DNA of 64,000 nucleotides from Chloroflexota bacterium (GCA_028873865.1 JAPPNI010000038.1:24894-88893); one strand, 5' to 3'. Positions 42,579 to 51,994 are shown, numbered from the stretch's first letter. Numbers and translations: made by a program. The notes: generated by a model not told the origin, from the sequence alone.

Positions 42579-43195
42579 CGCGTTGCTTCCAGGGAGATCA
42601 TGCTACGGCCGCTGCCTTTGACGAGACGGCCGGCCCAGGTGGTTGGCGGAGCGCTCCTGGGGTCGAGCCACTCGGACCTGGTGATCTGAAAATCTGCGGT
42701 TCCTACCGGGGACTTGAGCGCTTTGCGCGCGGCCTCGGGGGTTGGGTTGGCGAAACCGTCGGGTGCGGCCTCGGCGTTGAGAACGATGCTCAGACGGGCT
42801 CTGGGCGCGGCGAGGGTGTTGAGGATGTCCGCGATCTGTTGGTCGCCACTGAGGATCAGCCGGAGCAGGGCCGACCAGGGGAAGTAGATCGTGATCCAGT
42901 CCGCGGTCGAGTGAAGCTCTGCCGGTATCGACTCGACGCTGGCCGCGACATAGAGCGCGTTCGGAGCGCCGCCTCGGGCCGGTTTGCGCTCGGCGAGCTT
43001 GGCTGCTTCGCGGAGGGCTTTGCGGTCGGAGTCGATGCCGATCGCGAGGCAGTGCTCGTAGTCGCGGGCGAAGCGGCGGGGCCAGGCACCGTCTCCAGTG
43101 CCGAGATCTACCAGAGTCGACGAGTACTGCTTGCGCAGATCGTCGAATTCGGCCTGATCCATGGCTCGCGCGCCGCGTCGGGTGATGATCTCCAT
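42575..43195 (-). CDS. KamB/NpmA-like 16S rRNA (adenine-1408) methyltransferase
   Basis: The 206-residue Rossmann methyltransferase shows the family landmarks of KamB/NpmA: VDLGTGDGAWPRRFARDYEHCLAIGID (SAM site about 29-54), KPARGGAPNALYVAASVESIPAEL and ITIYFPWSALLR. Related enzymes methylate N1 of A1408 and give resistance to kanamycin/apramycin-class aminoglycosides; homologues in non-producers are mostly uncharacterised. The ATG is preceded by GAGGACG. A minus-strand TAGTCT overlaps the divergent promoter of the next gene. Confidence 0.72.
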   Translation of the reverse strand: MEIITRRGARAMDQAEFDDLRKQYSSTLVDLGTGDGAWPRRFARDYEHCLAIGIDSDRKALREAAKLAERKPARGGAPNALYVAASVESIPAELHSTADWITIYFPWSALLRLILSGDQQIADILNTLAAPRARLSIVLNAEAAPDGFANPTPEAARKALKSPVGTADFQITRSEWLDPRSAPPTTWAGRLVKGSGRSMISLEATR

Positions 43196-43260
43196 GCTTC
43201 GTCCTCGAGGGTCAGACTAGAATCCCTAGGTACCGACTGATCAGAAGTAAGGATTTTCCA

Positions 43261-44376
43261 ATGCCGACTCCTGCGCGCGTGATCTTTCTGCCCGAGGCCG
43301 ACGAGCCGCTGGCCATCGAACGGGTTGATCTGCCCGACCCGACCGACTTCCAAGTCGTCGTCCGTCAGTTTGCGTCCGGTATCTGTCACTCGCAGCTGCA
43401 CCAGATACACAATCCCCGTGTTGGCGACCAGATCCTGGGTCACGAGGCGACCGGCGAAGTGATCAAGGTTGGATCGCAAGTGACGAACGTGCGGGTGGGA
43501 GACATCGTCTTCGTCACCTGGGTGCCGCGAAATGCGGAGACGGCGACGCGGGAAGTGGACCCGATCGTGGTCGAGCGGCCCAACGGCCGCACCGCCACGA
43601 CGCGCAACGTATTCACCTGGGCCGACACGACGATCGCCGACGAAAAGTACGTGGTCAAGGTTCCGCAGGACACGCGGCGCGACGTGACCTCGATCATCGG
43701 TTGCGCCGTGCTGACCGGCTCGGGCGCGGTCTACAACACGGCGGCCGTGCGCGAAGGCGACAGCGTCGCCATCTTCGGAGTCGGCGGGGTTGGCCTGTCG
43801 GCGGTCGTGGCGGCTTCGGTGGTCAACGCCGACCCGATCATCGCCGTCGACCTCGATGACGAGAAGCTGGAGTTCGCCAAGCGATTCGGCGCGACCCACG
43901 GGGTCAACGCGGGCCGGGGCGACGCGATCGAGCAGATCAAGGAACTGACCGCTGGGCCAGCGAGCGTCACGACCAGCTTCGGCGAGCCGATCTCGGGCGT
44001 CGACTTCGCTTTCGACTGCATCGGCCGCAAGGTCACGATGGAACAGATCCTGCGCGCCGTCCGCCCGGGCATCCTCGGCGCCGAGAGCGGCGGCACCGCC
44101 GTCCTGGTCGGTGTCCCACACGAGGCTGGCGCCGAGTTCAGCCAGCAAGAGATGATGGGCCTGCTGATCAACGAGAAGAAGTACATCGGCTCGATTGGCG
44201 GCAGCTGCCGTCCGGATCGCGACTTCCCGATGTTCCTCGCCTGGGCTGAGGACGGCGCGCTCGACCTTGACGCGATGGTCACCGAGCGTTTCAAGATCGG
44301 TCAGATCAACGAGGCGACGGCGGCTCTCGAGCAGGGCGAGATCTTCGGTCGGGCGATCATGGAGTTCGACGACTAG
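43261..44376 (+). CDS. Zinc-dependent alcohol dehydrogenase
   Basis: This is a 371-residue medium-chain dehydrogenase closest in look to class III/aryl-alcohol types: SGICHSQLHQIHNPRVGDQILGHEATGEV near 40-66, VAIFGVGGVGLSAVVAASVV at the coenzyme site and DFAFDCIGRKVTMEQ in the second half. The four-Cys structural loop is absent; an NAETATREVDPIVVE segment lies there instead. TAGAAT (43218-43223) is the probable -10 and AAGGA is the ribosome binding site. Confidence 0.83.
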   Translation: MPTPARVIFLPEADEPLAIERVDLPDPTDFQVVVRQFASGICHSQLHQIHNPRVGDQILGHEATGEVIKVGSQVTNVRVGDIVFVTWVPRNAETATREVDPIVVERPNGRTATTRNVFTWADTTIADEKYVVKVPQDTRRDVTSIIGCAVLTGSGAVYNTAAVREGDSVAIFGVGGVGLSAVVAASVVNADPIIAVDLDDEKLEFAKRFGATHGVNAGRGDAIEQIKELTAGPASVTTSFGEPISGVDFAFDCIGRKVTMEQILRAVRPGILGAESGGTAVLVGVPHEAGAEFSQQEMMGLLINEKKYIGSIGGSCRPDRDFPMFLAWAEDGALDLDAMVTERFKIGQINEATAALEQGEIFGRAIMEFDD

Positions 44377-44383
44377 CCACTGG

Positions 44384-45604
44384 TCAGGCCAGCAGCAGAG
44401 GGATTTCCATCTCCTCAGAGCGCATCCCAGCGTGGTAGCCGTTGAGGGCTGAGACTCGGTTGCCAGCCTCCCCGTAGACCAGGATGTTGCGGGTCGCCGA
44501 GATGGCGATGTGGCTGCCGATACGCTCGGCGGCGAGGTTGCTCAGCGGCTTCGGGCCGAACAGTTGCAGCTCTTCGGCTTCCTTCAACGTGAGCAAGGCC
44601 CAGTGGCGGCCCCAGCGCTCGCGGAACTGACCGGCGAAGGCGTCCTCGCGTCCTGAGCGAACGCAGAACATCGGGACGCGCGGCTCCCCGTGCGGCGGGG
44701 TGTGCAGGTCGTCGATGATCTCGTCGTCGGGCAGGAAGAGCGACTTCTCGGCGGCTGAGACATGCAGTTCGCCGTGGTCGGCGCTGATCGCGATCCGGGC
44801 GCGTCCGTCGAGTTGCTCGGAGATTGCTCCGAGAGCGCGGTCAACCGCTTCCAGCGCTCGCATCGTGGCCGACGCGTGAGGTCCGTCTCGGTGCGAGGCG
44901 GAGTCAACCATGGGCAGGTAGAGGTAGTGGATGCCAGGCTCGTCCTGCTTCACGATCCGGGAGACCACGGTTGCGACGGCGTCGCGCAGGTTGTCGTAGG
45001 GGTCGGTTGGAGCCGCGCCGCGCTGGTAGCTCGTGAACTCGCTGTTGGAAATCGCTCGCGGATGGTAGGTGCGCAAGCGCCCTTCAATCGAGGCCATCCG
45101 GGATGGGTAGGCGAAGGCTTCGCTCGGTCGGATGCCGAACTCCTGGAGCTTGCGCTCGGACTTGCGCTCGACGAAGGGAAGGATGGTGGCGGTGAGATCG
45201 TTGCGGTGCAGGTGGGTGTACCAGGCGGGGACTCCGTGCTCGGACGGCCAAGCGCCCGTGGCGAGGGTGGTCAGCGCTGCGGCTGTAGTCGAGGGAAAGA
45301 CCGAGCGAAGCTGTATTCCCTCGGCGCCCGCCAGCAGCCCGCCTGGTTTCGCGAGCTCGTCGAAGACGCAGCCGAGCCCGTCAACGAGGACGAACAAGAG
45401 TGGGCGGTCGCTGCCGATCCGGTTCGCAAGTTCGGCTGCGCGGTCGTCGGTGTCGGAGAGCGGCGCCCCGCCGATTGAGGCGATCGCGCGGGCGAGGTCC
45501 ACGGTTGAGGGCGGGGCGTCGCCCTCGAATGGGTGGAGTAGGTCGCCGTCGCGGAACCAGCGCTCTACTCGTTCGACGTCAGCGGAGGCCACGGCAACGC
45601 CCAA
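44384..45604 (-). CDS. Alkaline phosphatase/type I phosphodiesterase family protein
   Basis: This is a 406-residue metal-dependent phosphodiesterase. LLFVLVDGLG near 70 supplies the first metal Asp. SVFPSTTAAALTTLATGAWPSEHGVPAW near 103 carries the catalytic Thr. LPMVDSASHRDGPHAS near 230 and ISADHGE near 265 provide further Asp and His ligands. There is no signal peptide. The TTG at 45604 has no ribosome binding site; an in-frame GTG at 45592 is equally possible. Its substrate may be a nucleotide pyrophosphate or phosphonate. Confidence 0.83.
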   Translation of the reverse strand: MGVAVASADVERVERWFRDGDLLHPFEGDAPPSTVDLARAIASIGGAPLSDTDDRAAELANRIGSDRPLLFVLVDGLGCVFDELAKPGGLLAGAEGIQLRSVFPSTTAAALTTLATGAWPSEHGVPAWYTHLHRNDLTATILPFVERKSERKLQEFGIRPSEAFAYPSRMASIEGRLRTYHPRAISNSEFTSYQRGAAPTDPYDNLRDAVATVVSRIVKQDEPGIHYLYLPMVDSASHRDGPHASATMRALEAVDRALGAISEQLDGRARIAISADHGELHVSAAEKSLFLPDDEIIDDLHTPPHGEPRVPMFCVRSGREDAFAGQFRERWGRHWALLTLKEAEELQLFGPKPLSNLAAERIGSHIAISATRNILVYGEAGNRVSALNGYHAGMRSEEMEIPLLLA

Positions 45605-45642
45605 CTAGACCGCCATGGGCTGCAGGGTTGGCTTGGCGGCGA

Positions 45643-46500
45643 CTAGATCTGAGAGTAGCCCGAGCCCGGCGAGGTGACGCCGGTGCCGGCCGCCTCCTTG
45701 CCGCCCATGTCCCAGCCGAATTCCTTGAGGATTTCCTGGGAGTAGGTGACGCGCCCGGAGACCTTGTCCAGCGGCTCAGTGGCGAGCAGCAGAGCCGCCT
45801 GGGCCATGATCTCGACCGACTCGCTGTCATTCGGGTCACGGCCTTCCATCAGTCGGTGATGGACGACGCCCGGCGTGGGCACGATCTGCGAGGGGCTGTA
45901 GCAGGTGACCGAGATGCCGTACTGGTGGACCTCGGAAGCGAGGCCCTGAGTGAAGCGCTCGAGCGCGGCCTTTTCGGCGCCGTAGAGTGTGCCGCCGCCT
46001 CCGTCGCCCTCGTACGGCCCGCGGCCTGGTCCGATGGCCGCGGCTGAGGAGACGTTGACGATCGCGCCGCCGCCGCGCTCGAGCATGCCGCCCTCATTCA
46101 GGCAGAGCTGGCTCATGTAGAAGGGGCCGTGGAAGTTGACCGCCGTCGAGCGCAGCCAGCGGCGGACGGGGAAGTCCTTGACCGGAATGAAATAGGTCAG
46201 CGCGGCGTTGTTGACCAGCACGTCGGGCTGACCGTAGGTGTCGATCGTCTGCTGCACGATCCCGGCGCACTCTTCGTACTCCGAGACGTTGCCGGCGACG
46301 GCGGTGGCTTCGCCGCCGGCGTCGCGGATGTTTTTGATCGTCATCTCCAGCGAACCGGGCAGCGGGTGCGTGCCCTCCTGGACGGTGCGAGCGGTCGCGA
46401 TGACCCGCGCGCCCTCAGCGGCGAAACACTCGGCGATCGCCGCGCCAATGCCGCGGCTCGCTCCGGTGACGATGGCAACCTTGCCGTCCAACTTGCCCAT
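45643..46500 (-). CDS. Short-chain dehydrogenase/reductase
   Basis: This 285-residue SDR has TGASRGIGAAIAECFAAEGARV, NNAALTYFIPV and YGAEKAALERF as active site. The spacer GDGGGGTLYGAEK is glycine-rich. A C-terminal extension of about 20 residues (WDMGGKEAAGTGVTSPGSGYSQI) is unusual. GGAGAGAG before the ATG supports the start. The substrate is unknown. Confidence 0.85.
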   Translation of the reverse strand: MGKLDGKVAIVTGASRGIGAAIAECFAAEGARVIATARTVQEGTHPLPGSLEMTIKNIRDAGGEATAVAGNVSEYEECAGIVQQTIDTYGQPDVLVNNAALTYFIPVKDFPVRRWLRSTAVNFHGPFYMSQLCLNEGGMLERGGGAIVNVSSAAAIGPGRGPYEGDGGGGTLYGAEKAALERFTQGLASEVHQYGISVTCYSPSQIVPTPGVVHHRLMEGRDPNDSESVEIMAQAALLLATEPLDKVSGRVTYSQEILKEFGWDMGGKEAAGTGVTSPGSGYSQI

Positions 46501-46605
46501 GTCGCTCTCTCCAGTCGTTTGCTTGGTGGTGTGACTTGGTTTGGGAGCATGATAGCGAAGGATTTCACAAACGAGCGCAGATCACCTGGCGGATAGCATC
46601 TGCAC

Positions 46606-47841
46606 ATGGAACGAGTGGTCATTGTCGGAGCGTCTCTGGCCGGTCTGAATGCCGCGGAAGCGCTTCGCGACGAGGGGTTCAACGGCACGATCGCACTGAT
46701 CGGCGACGAGCCTGAGCTGCCGTACGATCGGCCGCCGCTGTCGAAGCAGCTCTTGACCGGCGAGTGGGATATCGATCGACTGCCCTTGCGATCCAGTGAC
46801 GAGTTCAGCGCGCTGGGTATCGATTTTCTCCTGGGGCAGAGGGCGACCGGCCTCGATATTGCCGCTTCCACTGTTCGGCTCGAGGATGGTGAGGATGTCG
46901 GCTTCGACGGCCTGATCATCGCCAGTGGGGCGCGGCCGATTTCGCTTCCATTCGGGCCGGGACTGGACGGGGTTCATACGCTGCGCAGTCAAGCCGACGC
47001 ATTGCGAATCCGCAGTGAACTTGCCGACGGGCGGCGGGTGGCTGTGATTGGGGCGGGATTCATCGGCGCCGAAGTTGCGTCGTCGGCCCGGTCGCGGGGG
47101 CTGGCCGTGACGATGATTGAGGCGCTGTCGGCGCCGATGGTTGGGCCGCTCGGGGAGGAGCTGGCGGAGTGGGCCAAGGGCCTGCATGCGGAGAAGGGCG
47201 TGCAGATGCGGTTTGGGGCGAGGGTTTCCACACTCGTCGGTGACGGGCGGGTCGAGGCGGTTGAGTTGGAGGATGGGTCGCGGATTGAGGCCGACACGGT
47301 TGTGGTTGGCATCGGTGTGCGGCCCAATGTGGAGTGGTTGGAAGGCTCCGGTCTGACGATTGGCGATGGTGTGCTCTGCGACCAGTTCTGTCGAGCTGCG
47401 CCGATGATCTATGCGGCGGGAGATGTCGCCAGGTGGCCCAATGTGCTCTACACGCATTTCGGGTACGACCAACCGCAGCGGACGATGAGGATTGAACACT
47501 GGACGAACGCGGTCGAACAGGGAATGGCCGCAGCACGCAATCTGCTACTGGAGAGCGGCGGGGAGCCGCTGGAGGCGTTCGCACCGGTGCCGTACTTCTG
47601 GTCCGACCAGCACGGATTAAGCATCATGGCGTCGGGCATCACCTCGCCACGAGACGAATTCCGGCTGGTCCATGGGTCACTGGAGGCGAACCGCTTCGCG
47701 GCGATCTACGGGTTGCGCGGTTACCTGACGGGAGTGGTCGCGGTCGGTTGGCCGAGGATGCTGCGTCGCTATCAGGCGTTGATCCGCCAACAGGTGAGCT
47801 GGGACGAGGCATTGGAGACGGCTCGCGAGATGGAGAGTTGA
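46606..47841 (+). CDS. Ferredoxin/rubredoxin reductase-type FAD oxidoreductase
   Basis: This 411-residue flavoprotein has two dinucleotide sites: VVIVGASLAGLNAAEALRDEGF (FAD) and VAVIGAGFIGAEVASSARSRGL (NAD). YDRPPLSKQLLTGE is typical of BphA4/ThcD-type ferredoxin reductases that feed oxygenases or P450s. MIYAAGDVARWPN is the conserved FAD-binding Asp segment. TAGCAT ends 6 bases before the ATG and there is no ribosome binding site, so it is probably leaderless. No ferredoxin gene is adjacent. Confidence 0.87.
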   Translation: MERVVIVGASLAGLNAAEALRDEGFNGTIALIGDEPELPYDRPPLSKQLLTGEWDIDRLPLRSSDEFSALGIDFLLGQRATGLDIAASTVRLEDGEDVGFDGLIIASGARPISLPFGPGLDGVHTLRSQADALRIRSELADGRRVAVIGAGFIGAEVASSARSRGLAVTMIEALSAPMVGPLGEELAEWAKGLHAEKGVQMRFGARVSTLVGDGRVEAVELEDGSRIEADTVVVGIGVRPNVEWLEGSGLTIGDGVLCDQFCRAAPMIYAAGDVARWPNVLYTHFGYDQPQRTMRIEHWTNAVEQGMAAARNLLLESGGEPLEAFAPVPYFWSDQHGLSIMASGITSPRDEFRLVHGSLEANRFAAIYGLRGYLTGVVAVGWPRMLRRYQALIRQQVSWDEALETAREMES

Positions 47842-47842
47842 C

Positions 47843-49024
47843 TCAGGAGGCGGTTTGCCAGGCGGCGGCCGTACGGCCTCGGCGCTCCGCGATCGCTGCT
47901 GCTGCGTCGACGAGGACTTTGCCAGGCCCCAAGCGTCCCTGGAACGAGGTGTAGGTCGACTCGCCGCGGACGATTCGGCAGAAGGCGGTCCAGAATCGGT
48001 TGGAGCGCCGCAAGAGCTGCACATACGGCCAGGGGCACTGGTGGAAGAGGGCCTGGAGCTGTCGGGCGACTCTGAGTTCCGGTTCGAGTTCGGCCTCGAT
48101 CAAGCGTTGATAGCCCGACAGATCGGCGGCATCACCGGACAGGAATGCCAGCGAACTCTGCGCGGCGAGTTGAGCGCTGCGAATCGCGTTGCCGATCCCT
48201 TCACCCGAGAGCGGGTCGACCAATCCGGCGGCGTCGCCGACAAACGCGACCGGTCCGGCGACGAGGGCGCTGCCCGGATCTCTGAGTGGCAGATGATGTC
48301 CGCGGAGGTCGGTCAGCTGGTCGGCATCGAACGACTCGCCGCCGGCGTATTGCGAGAGTTCGCCGCGCAAGGTCGGGGCGGCGGACGGGAACCCACCCAA
48401 GCCGACGTTGCAGTGATCGCCCTTGGGAAAGACCCAACCGTAACCGCCCGGCATCGAGCCGAGTTCGAGTCCAACCGCGTCGTTCCAGCGTTTCCCGGCA
48501 GGCTGCTCGGCCCGCGATGCATTGCCTTCCAAGGCGACGGCGCCGCGCAGTCTGGGCAGGCCGAGCGCCCGCCGGACGATGCCGTTGGCGCCGTCAGCGG
48601 CGACAATCAGATCGGCCTCGTGGATATCGCCGTTGTCCAGCGTGATTGATGTTCCCTCGATGCCGCGGACAGGCGAGCCGTCGCGGAACTCGGCTCCCTT
48701 GCCGATGGCTTGCTCGGCCATGAAGGCGTCCAGGCGCGAACGCTGGGTCATGATCGCGAGCGGCTCGTGATAGCGGTGTTCGAACTCCCACGAGCGCTTG
48801 TAGCGGACTCGAAACGACGTGATGATTCGCTCGGTCACCGGATCGAGCGAGTAGGGGAGCAGGTTGAGCGCGGAGACGAGGACACCACCGCCGCAGGGTT
48901 TGTCTCGGGGGAAGTCCGCTCGATCGAGGAGCAGGACATTCGTGCCTGCCTGGGCGAGGTCGTAGGCCGCGGTCGAACCGCCGGGGCCTGCGCCGACGAC
49001 TATGACGTCCCAGCTTCTTGCCAT
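47843..49024 (-). CDS. Geranylgeranyl reductase family FAD protein
   Basis: This 393-residue flavoprotein is related to geranylgeranyl/digeranylgeranyl reductases. DVIVVGAGPGGSTAAYDLAQAG is the FAD site, DKPCGGGVLVSAL is the PxxYxWxFPxxxxxxxG-family counterpart start, and GYGWVFPKGDHCNVGLGGF is the family hallmark. VAFVGDAAGLVDPLSGEGIGNAIRS completes the fold. It probably saturates isoprenoid chains, possibly of menaquinone. ATG 49024 overlaps plsY by 25 bases; a GTG at 49033 is possible. Confidence 0.85.
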   Translation of the reverse strand: MARSWDVIVVGAGPGGSTAAYDLAQAGTNVLLLDRADFPRDKPCGGGVLVSALNLLPYSLDPVTERIITSFRVRYKRSWEFEHRYHEPLAIMTQRSRLDAFMAEQAIGKGAEFRDGSPVRGIEGTSITLDNGDIHEADLIVAADGANGIVRRALGLPRLRGAVALEGNASRAEQPAGKRWNDAVGLELGSMPGGYGWVFPKGDHCNVGLGGFPSAAPTLRGELSQYAGGESFDADQLTDLRGHHLPLRDPGSALVAGPVAFVGDAAGLVDPLSGEGIGNAIRSAQLAAQSSLAFLSGDAADLSGYQRLIEAELEPELRVARQLQALFHQCPWPYVQLLRRSNRFWTAFCRIVRGESTYTSFQGRLGPGKVLVDAAAAIAERRGRTAAAWQTAS

Positions 49025-49569
49025 TTGTCCCACACCGTCTTGAGTCCGGCCGCGATCGGCGCGGCGAAGCAGAAGATGATCGATTCGAGCGGCTCACCGA
49101 AGGCGATTGCCAGGAAGGGCAAGGGCGCTGCGACAAGGAGGATGCCCAGCTCCGCGATCCGGGTGACGAGGTAGGTCAGGCCGCCGACCACGAACGTCAC
49201 TCCGAATTGCCAGGGGATGAACGCGCCGGCAGCGCCCAGACCGGTCGCGGCGGCGCGTCCGCCGTTGAAGCGCAGGAAGACGGGCCACATGTGTCCGACC
49301 ATGACGAGGCCCCCGGCGGCCATCCACCAGCCGAGGTCGAGACCCCACCAGCGGGCAATTGAGACGGCCAGTAGGCCCTTGCCAATGTCGAGCACGATGA
49401 TCACGGCGCCGAAGAAGTGACCGGCGCCCTCGCGGGCGGCGTTGGCCGCGCCGACGTTGCCGTCGCCGACCTGGCGCAGGTCCTGGCCGGTGCGCCAGCG
49501 GAATACGAGCCAGGAGACCGGGATGGAGCCCAGCAGGTAGGCGAGGGTCAGTGTGACCGCCTCGGGCAT
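49000..49569 (-). CDS. plsY: Glycerol-3-phosphate acyltransferase PlsY
   Basis: This 189-residue membrane acyltransferase uses acyl-phosphate to make lysophosphatidate, the first step of phospholipid synthesis. The conserved sites are visible: YLLGSIPVSWLVFRW near 9-23, VGDGNVGAANAAR near 34-46, and GHMWPVFLRFNGGRAAATGLG near 92-112. Five hydrophobic segments are present. AAGGAG lies 7 bases before ATG 49569. It overlaps the geranylgeranyl reductase gene, linking two membrane-lipid activities. Confidence 0.9.
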   Translation of the reverse strand: MPEAVTLTLAYLLGSIPVSWLVFRWRTGQDLRQVGDGNVGAANAAREGAGHFFGAVIIVLDIGKGLLAVSIARWWGLDLGWWMAAGGLVMVGHMWPVFLRFNGGRAAATGLGAAGAFIPWQFGVTFVVGGLTYLVTRIAELGILLVAAPLPFLAIAFGEPLESIIFCFAAPIAAGLKTVWDKWQEAGTS

Positions 49570-49597
49570 CGGCGCTCCTTCGGCGGCGTTCCTGCGG

Positions 49598-50527
49598 TCA
49601 GTCGTCGGCGTAGACCGGGGTGAGCCAGTGGGAGTAGGAGTCGCGATTGCCAATGATCGCGTCGAAGTAGAGCCGTTCGAGCTGCGCGGTAATCGGTCCG
49701 GTCTCGCCGCCATTGATCACACGGCGGTCGACCGATGAGATCGGGGTGACGTGCGCCGCCGTGCCGGTCATGAAGACCTCATCGGCGAGCCACAGTTCCG
49801 AGCGGTCCAGCGTGCGTTCGACCGTCGGAATCCCCAACTCTTGCTCGGCCAGCTCCATCACGGTGTTGCGGGTGATCCCGACAAGGATGTTGTCGGAGCT
49901 GGGCGGTGTGTAGATCACGCCGTCGTTGATGATGAAGATGTTCTCGCCCGAACCCTCGGAAACGTGGCCGTCTTCGTTGAGCATGATCGCTTCATCGAAT
50001 CCGGCGGTTTCCGCCTCCGTCTTGGCCAGAGCCGAATTGATGTATGCGCCGGTGACCTTGGCGCGGACGGGGATCGACTGGTCTTCGGTCCGCCGCCAGG
50101 ACGAGGTGACGACGTGGACGCCGCCGGTGGTGTCGAGGTATGCACCCCAGGGGATGAGGAAGCAGAGGAAGTCGTCGGCTACGCCGTGCAGGCGCACGCC
50201 CAGCGCTTCTGCGGACTTGTAGACCATCGGCCTCACGTAGACATCCTGTTTGAAGCCGCTGCGCCGGACCAGATCGATCGTGATGTCGCAGAGCTCGTCA
50301 TCGGAGAGCGGCACGTCCATCATCAGCGCGTGGGCCGATTGCCGCAGGCGCTCGTAGTGCTCGCGCATGCGGAACAGATAGAGCTCTTCGTGTTCGGCGT
50401 TCCAGTTGGCGCGGATGCCCTCGAATACGGCGGTGCCGTAGTGCAGGGCATGGGTCATGATGCTGATCTTGGCCTCGGAGAGGGGCAGGATGTTCCCCTG
50501 CAAGTAGGCCATTTCAGTGCCGGACAT
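49598..50527 (-). CDS. ilvE: Branched-chain amino acid aminotransferase
   Basis: This 309-residue PLP enzyme of fold type IV makes valine, leucine and isoleucine from their keto acids. HALHYGTAVFEGIRA near 30, KVTGAYINSALAKTEAETAGFDEAIMLNEDGHVSEGSGENIFI with PLP Lys near 160, and GTAAHVTPISSVDRR near 255 are typical. It is encoded about 2.4 kb from ilvBNC on the other strand. GGGAG precedes the ATG. Confidence 0.92.
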   Translation of the reverse strand: MSGTEMAYLQGNILPLSEAKISIMTHALHYGTAVFEGIRANWNAEHEELYLFRMREHYERLRQSAHALMMDVPLSDDELCDITIDLVRRSGFKQDVYVRPMVYKSAEALGVRLHGVADDFLCFLIPWGAYLDTTGGVHVVTSSWRRTEDQSIPVRAKVTGAYINSALAKTEAETAGFDEAIMLNEDGHVSEGSGENIFIINDGVIYTPPSSDNILVGITRNTVMELAEQELGIPTVERTLDRSELWLADEVFMTGTAAHVTPISSVDRRVINGGETGPITAQLERLYFDAIIGNRDSYSHWLTPVYADD

Positions 50528-50609
50528 CGCGCGCTCCCACAGTGATCGGTGCAGATGGCGTCAGTTCGAACGCATTACCCGTCACGATACACGCGAGTCT
50601 GTCGGCGTC

Positions 50610-51023
50610 CTACAGCACCATCTGAGTCTGAGTGACCTGGGCGACGAGCTTGCCCTCTGGATTGAGGATGGTCGTTTGCCAGACCTGCGTGCGACGGCCG
50701 CGGTGCATGGGACGGCACTCGCCTCGCAGGGTGGTTCCCTCGACCCCGCCGCGGAAGAAGTTGGTCTTCGATTCGATGGTGGTCGTGCCGGCCCCAGGAG
50801 GCAGGTTGGCGCTCGTGCCGACCGCGCCGAGGGTGTCGGCGAAGGCCATGATCGCCCCGCCATGCATCAGCCCGGGAGCGGTGCAGAGGTTCCGCTTGAC
50901 GTCGATTTCAGCAACGATCAGGTCGGGCTCGACGGAGACGAGCCGGGCGCCAATGTGCTCGGGCAAGAGACCTCGAAAGCCCTGGTGAAATGGCTGTACG
51001 CCGAGCATCGGTGTATCGGACAT
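50610..51023 (-). CDS. PaaI-family hotdog thioesterase
   Basis: This 137-residue single hotdog domain has NLCTAPGLMHGGAIMAFADTLGAVG with the family HGG and Asp/Glu region, followed by TTIESKTNFFRGG and RRTQVWQTTILNPEGKLVAQVTQTQMVL. Such enzymes hydrolyse acyl- or aryl-CoA thioesters. It stands alone between ilvE and a divergent MBL hydrolase. Confidence 0.85.
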   Translation of the reverse strand: MSDTPMLGVQPFHQGFRGLLPEHIGARLVSVEPDLIVAEIDVKRNLCTAPGLMHGGAIMAFADTLGAVGTSANLPPGAGTTTIESKTNFFRGGVEGTTLRGECRPMHRGRRTQVWQTTILNPEGKLVAQVTQTQMVL

Positions 51024-51088
51024 TGGCCGGTTCTCTCATCCAGCGGTCAGGCACGGAGTCAAGTTGCTGTTGGTGATAACGTCACGCC

Positions 51089-51994
51089 ATGAGCACTACG
51101 CCAATTTATCGGGTCGGTTCGCGCGAGGTGCGCGTGCTTTCGGATGGCGTGATCTGGCTCGACGCCGGGGCCGTATTCGGGCTGGTGCCGAAGATGATGT
51201 GGCAGCGGGTGACCGGTGAGACGAACGAACTCAATCAGATCCCGCTGGCGCTCAACTGCCTGCTGCTGGAGTCGGACGGCCAGACCGTGCTGATCGAGAC
51301 CGGCCAAGGCAATAAGGACTTCGAGCAGACCCGGCGTCGCGGCTGGGAACCCGATCACGGCAAGCTGATCGAGGATCTGGCGCGCAACGGAGTGCGGCCA
51401 GACGATGTTGACATCGTGATCAATACGCATTTGCACAACGACCACACCGGCTGGAACACGATCGAGAACGGGGACGGCGATCTGGCCGTGACGTTCCCCA
51501 ACGCCCGCTACTACATCCAGCGCGGCGAGTGGGAAGACGCGATGCACCCCAACGAGCGCACGCGCGCGACCTATCTGCCCGAGAATCTGCTGCCGGTCGA
51601 GGCGGCGGGTCAGATCGAGTTCATCGACGGAGAGACACGGGTCACCTCCGACATCACGGTGATCGAGACTCCCGGCCACACGGCCGAACATGCATCCGTA
51701 GTGATCGCCAACGGGGGCGAGTCGGCGATCTACCTGGGCGACATGATCCAGCATCAGGTCCAGTTGGAGCGGGTTGCCTGGCTGTCGGCGTTTGACGTCC
51801 TGCCGCTGGTCAACCTGGAGACCAAGAAACGACTGATTGAGGATGCGATCGAAAACCAGTCACTGCTGGTCGCGGTACACAATCCATTTCCCGGCGTCGG
51901 TCGCCTGAGTGCCGGTGAGCGCGGACGTAATGTGTGGACCTCGGAAGAGCCGCATGCGACTGTACCGGCTTATGAGGCCGTCGGAACCGACTAG
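51089..51994 (+). CDS. Metallo-beta-lactamase fold hydrolase
   Basis: This 301-residue MBL-fold protein has the full metal motif THLHNDHTGW near residues 113-122, TPGHTAEH near 196 and YLGDMIQHQVQLE near 217. It resembles N-acyl-homoserine lactonase/quorum-quenching and organophosphate-hydrolase relatives. TAACGT ends exactly 6 bases before the ATG and there is no ribosome binding site, so leaderless translation is likely. The substrate is unknown. Confidence 0.83.
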   Translation: MSTTPIYRVGSREVRVLSDGVIWLDAGAVFGLVPKMMWQRVTGETNELNQIPLALNCLLLESDGQTVLIETGQGNKDFEQTRRRGWEPDHGKLIEDLARNGVRPDDVDIVINTHLHNDHTGWNTIENGDGDLAVTFPNARYYIQRGEWEDAMHPNERTRATYLPENLLPVEAAGQIEFIDGETRVTSDITVIETPGHTAEHASVVIANGGESAIYLGDMIQHQVQLERVAWLSAFDVLPLVNLETKKRLIEDAIENQSLLVAVHNPFPGVGRLSAGERGRNVWTSEEPHATVPAYEAVGTD

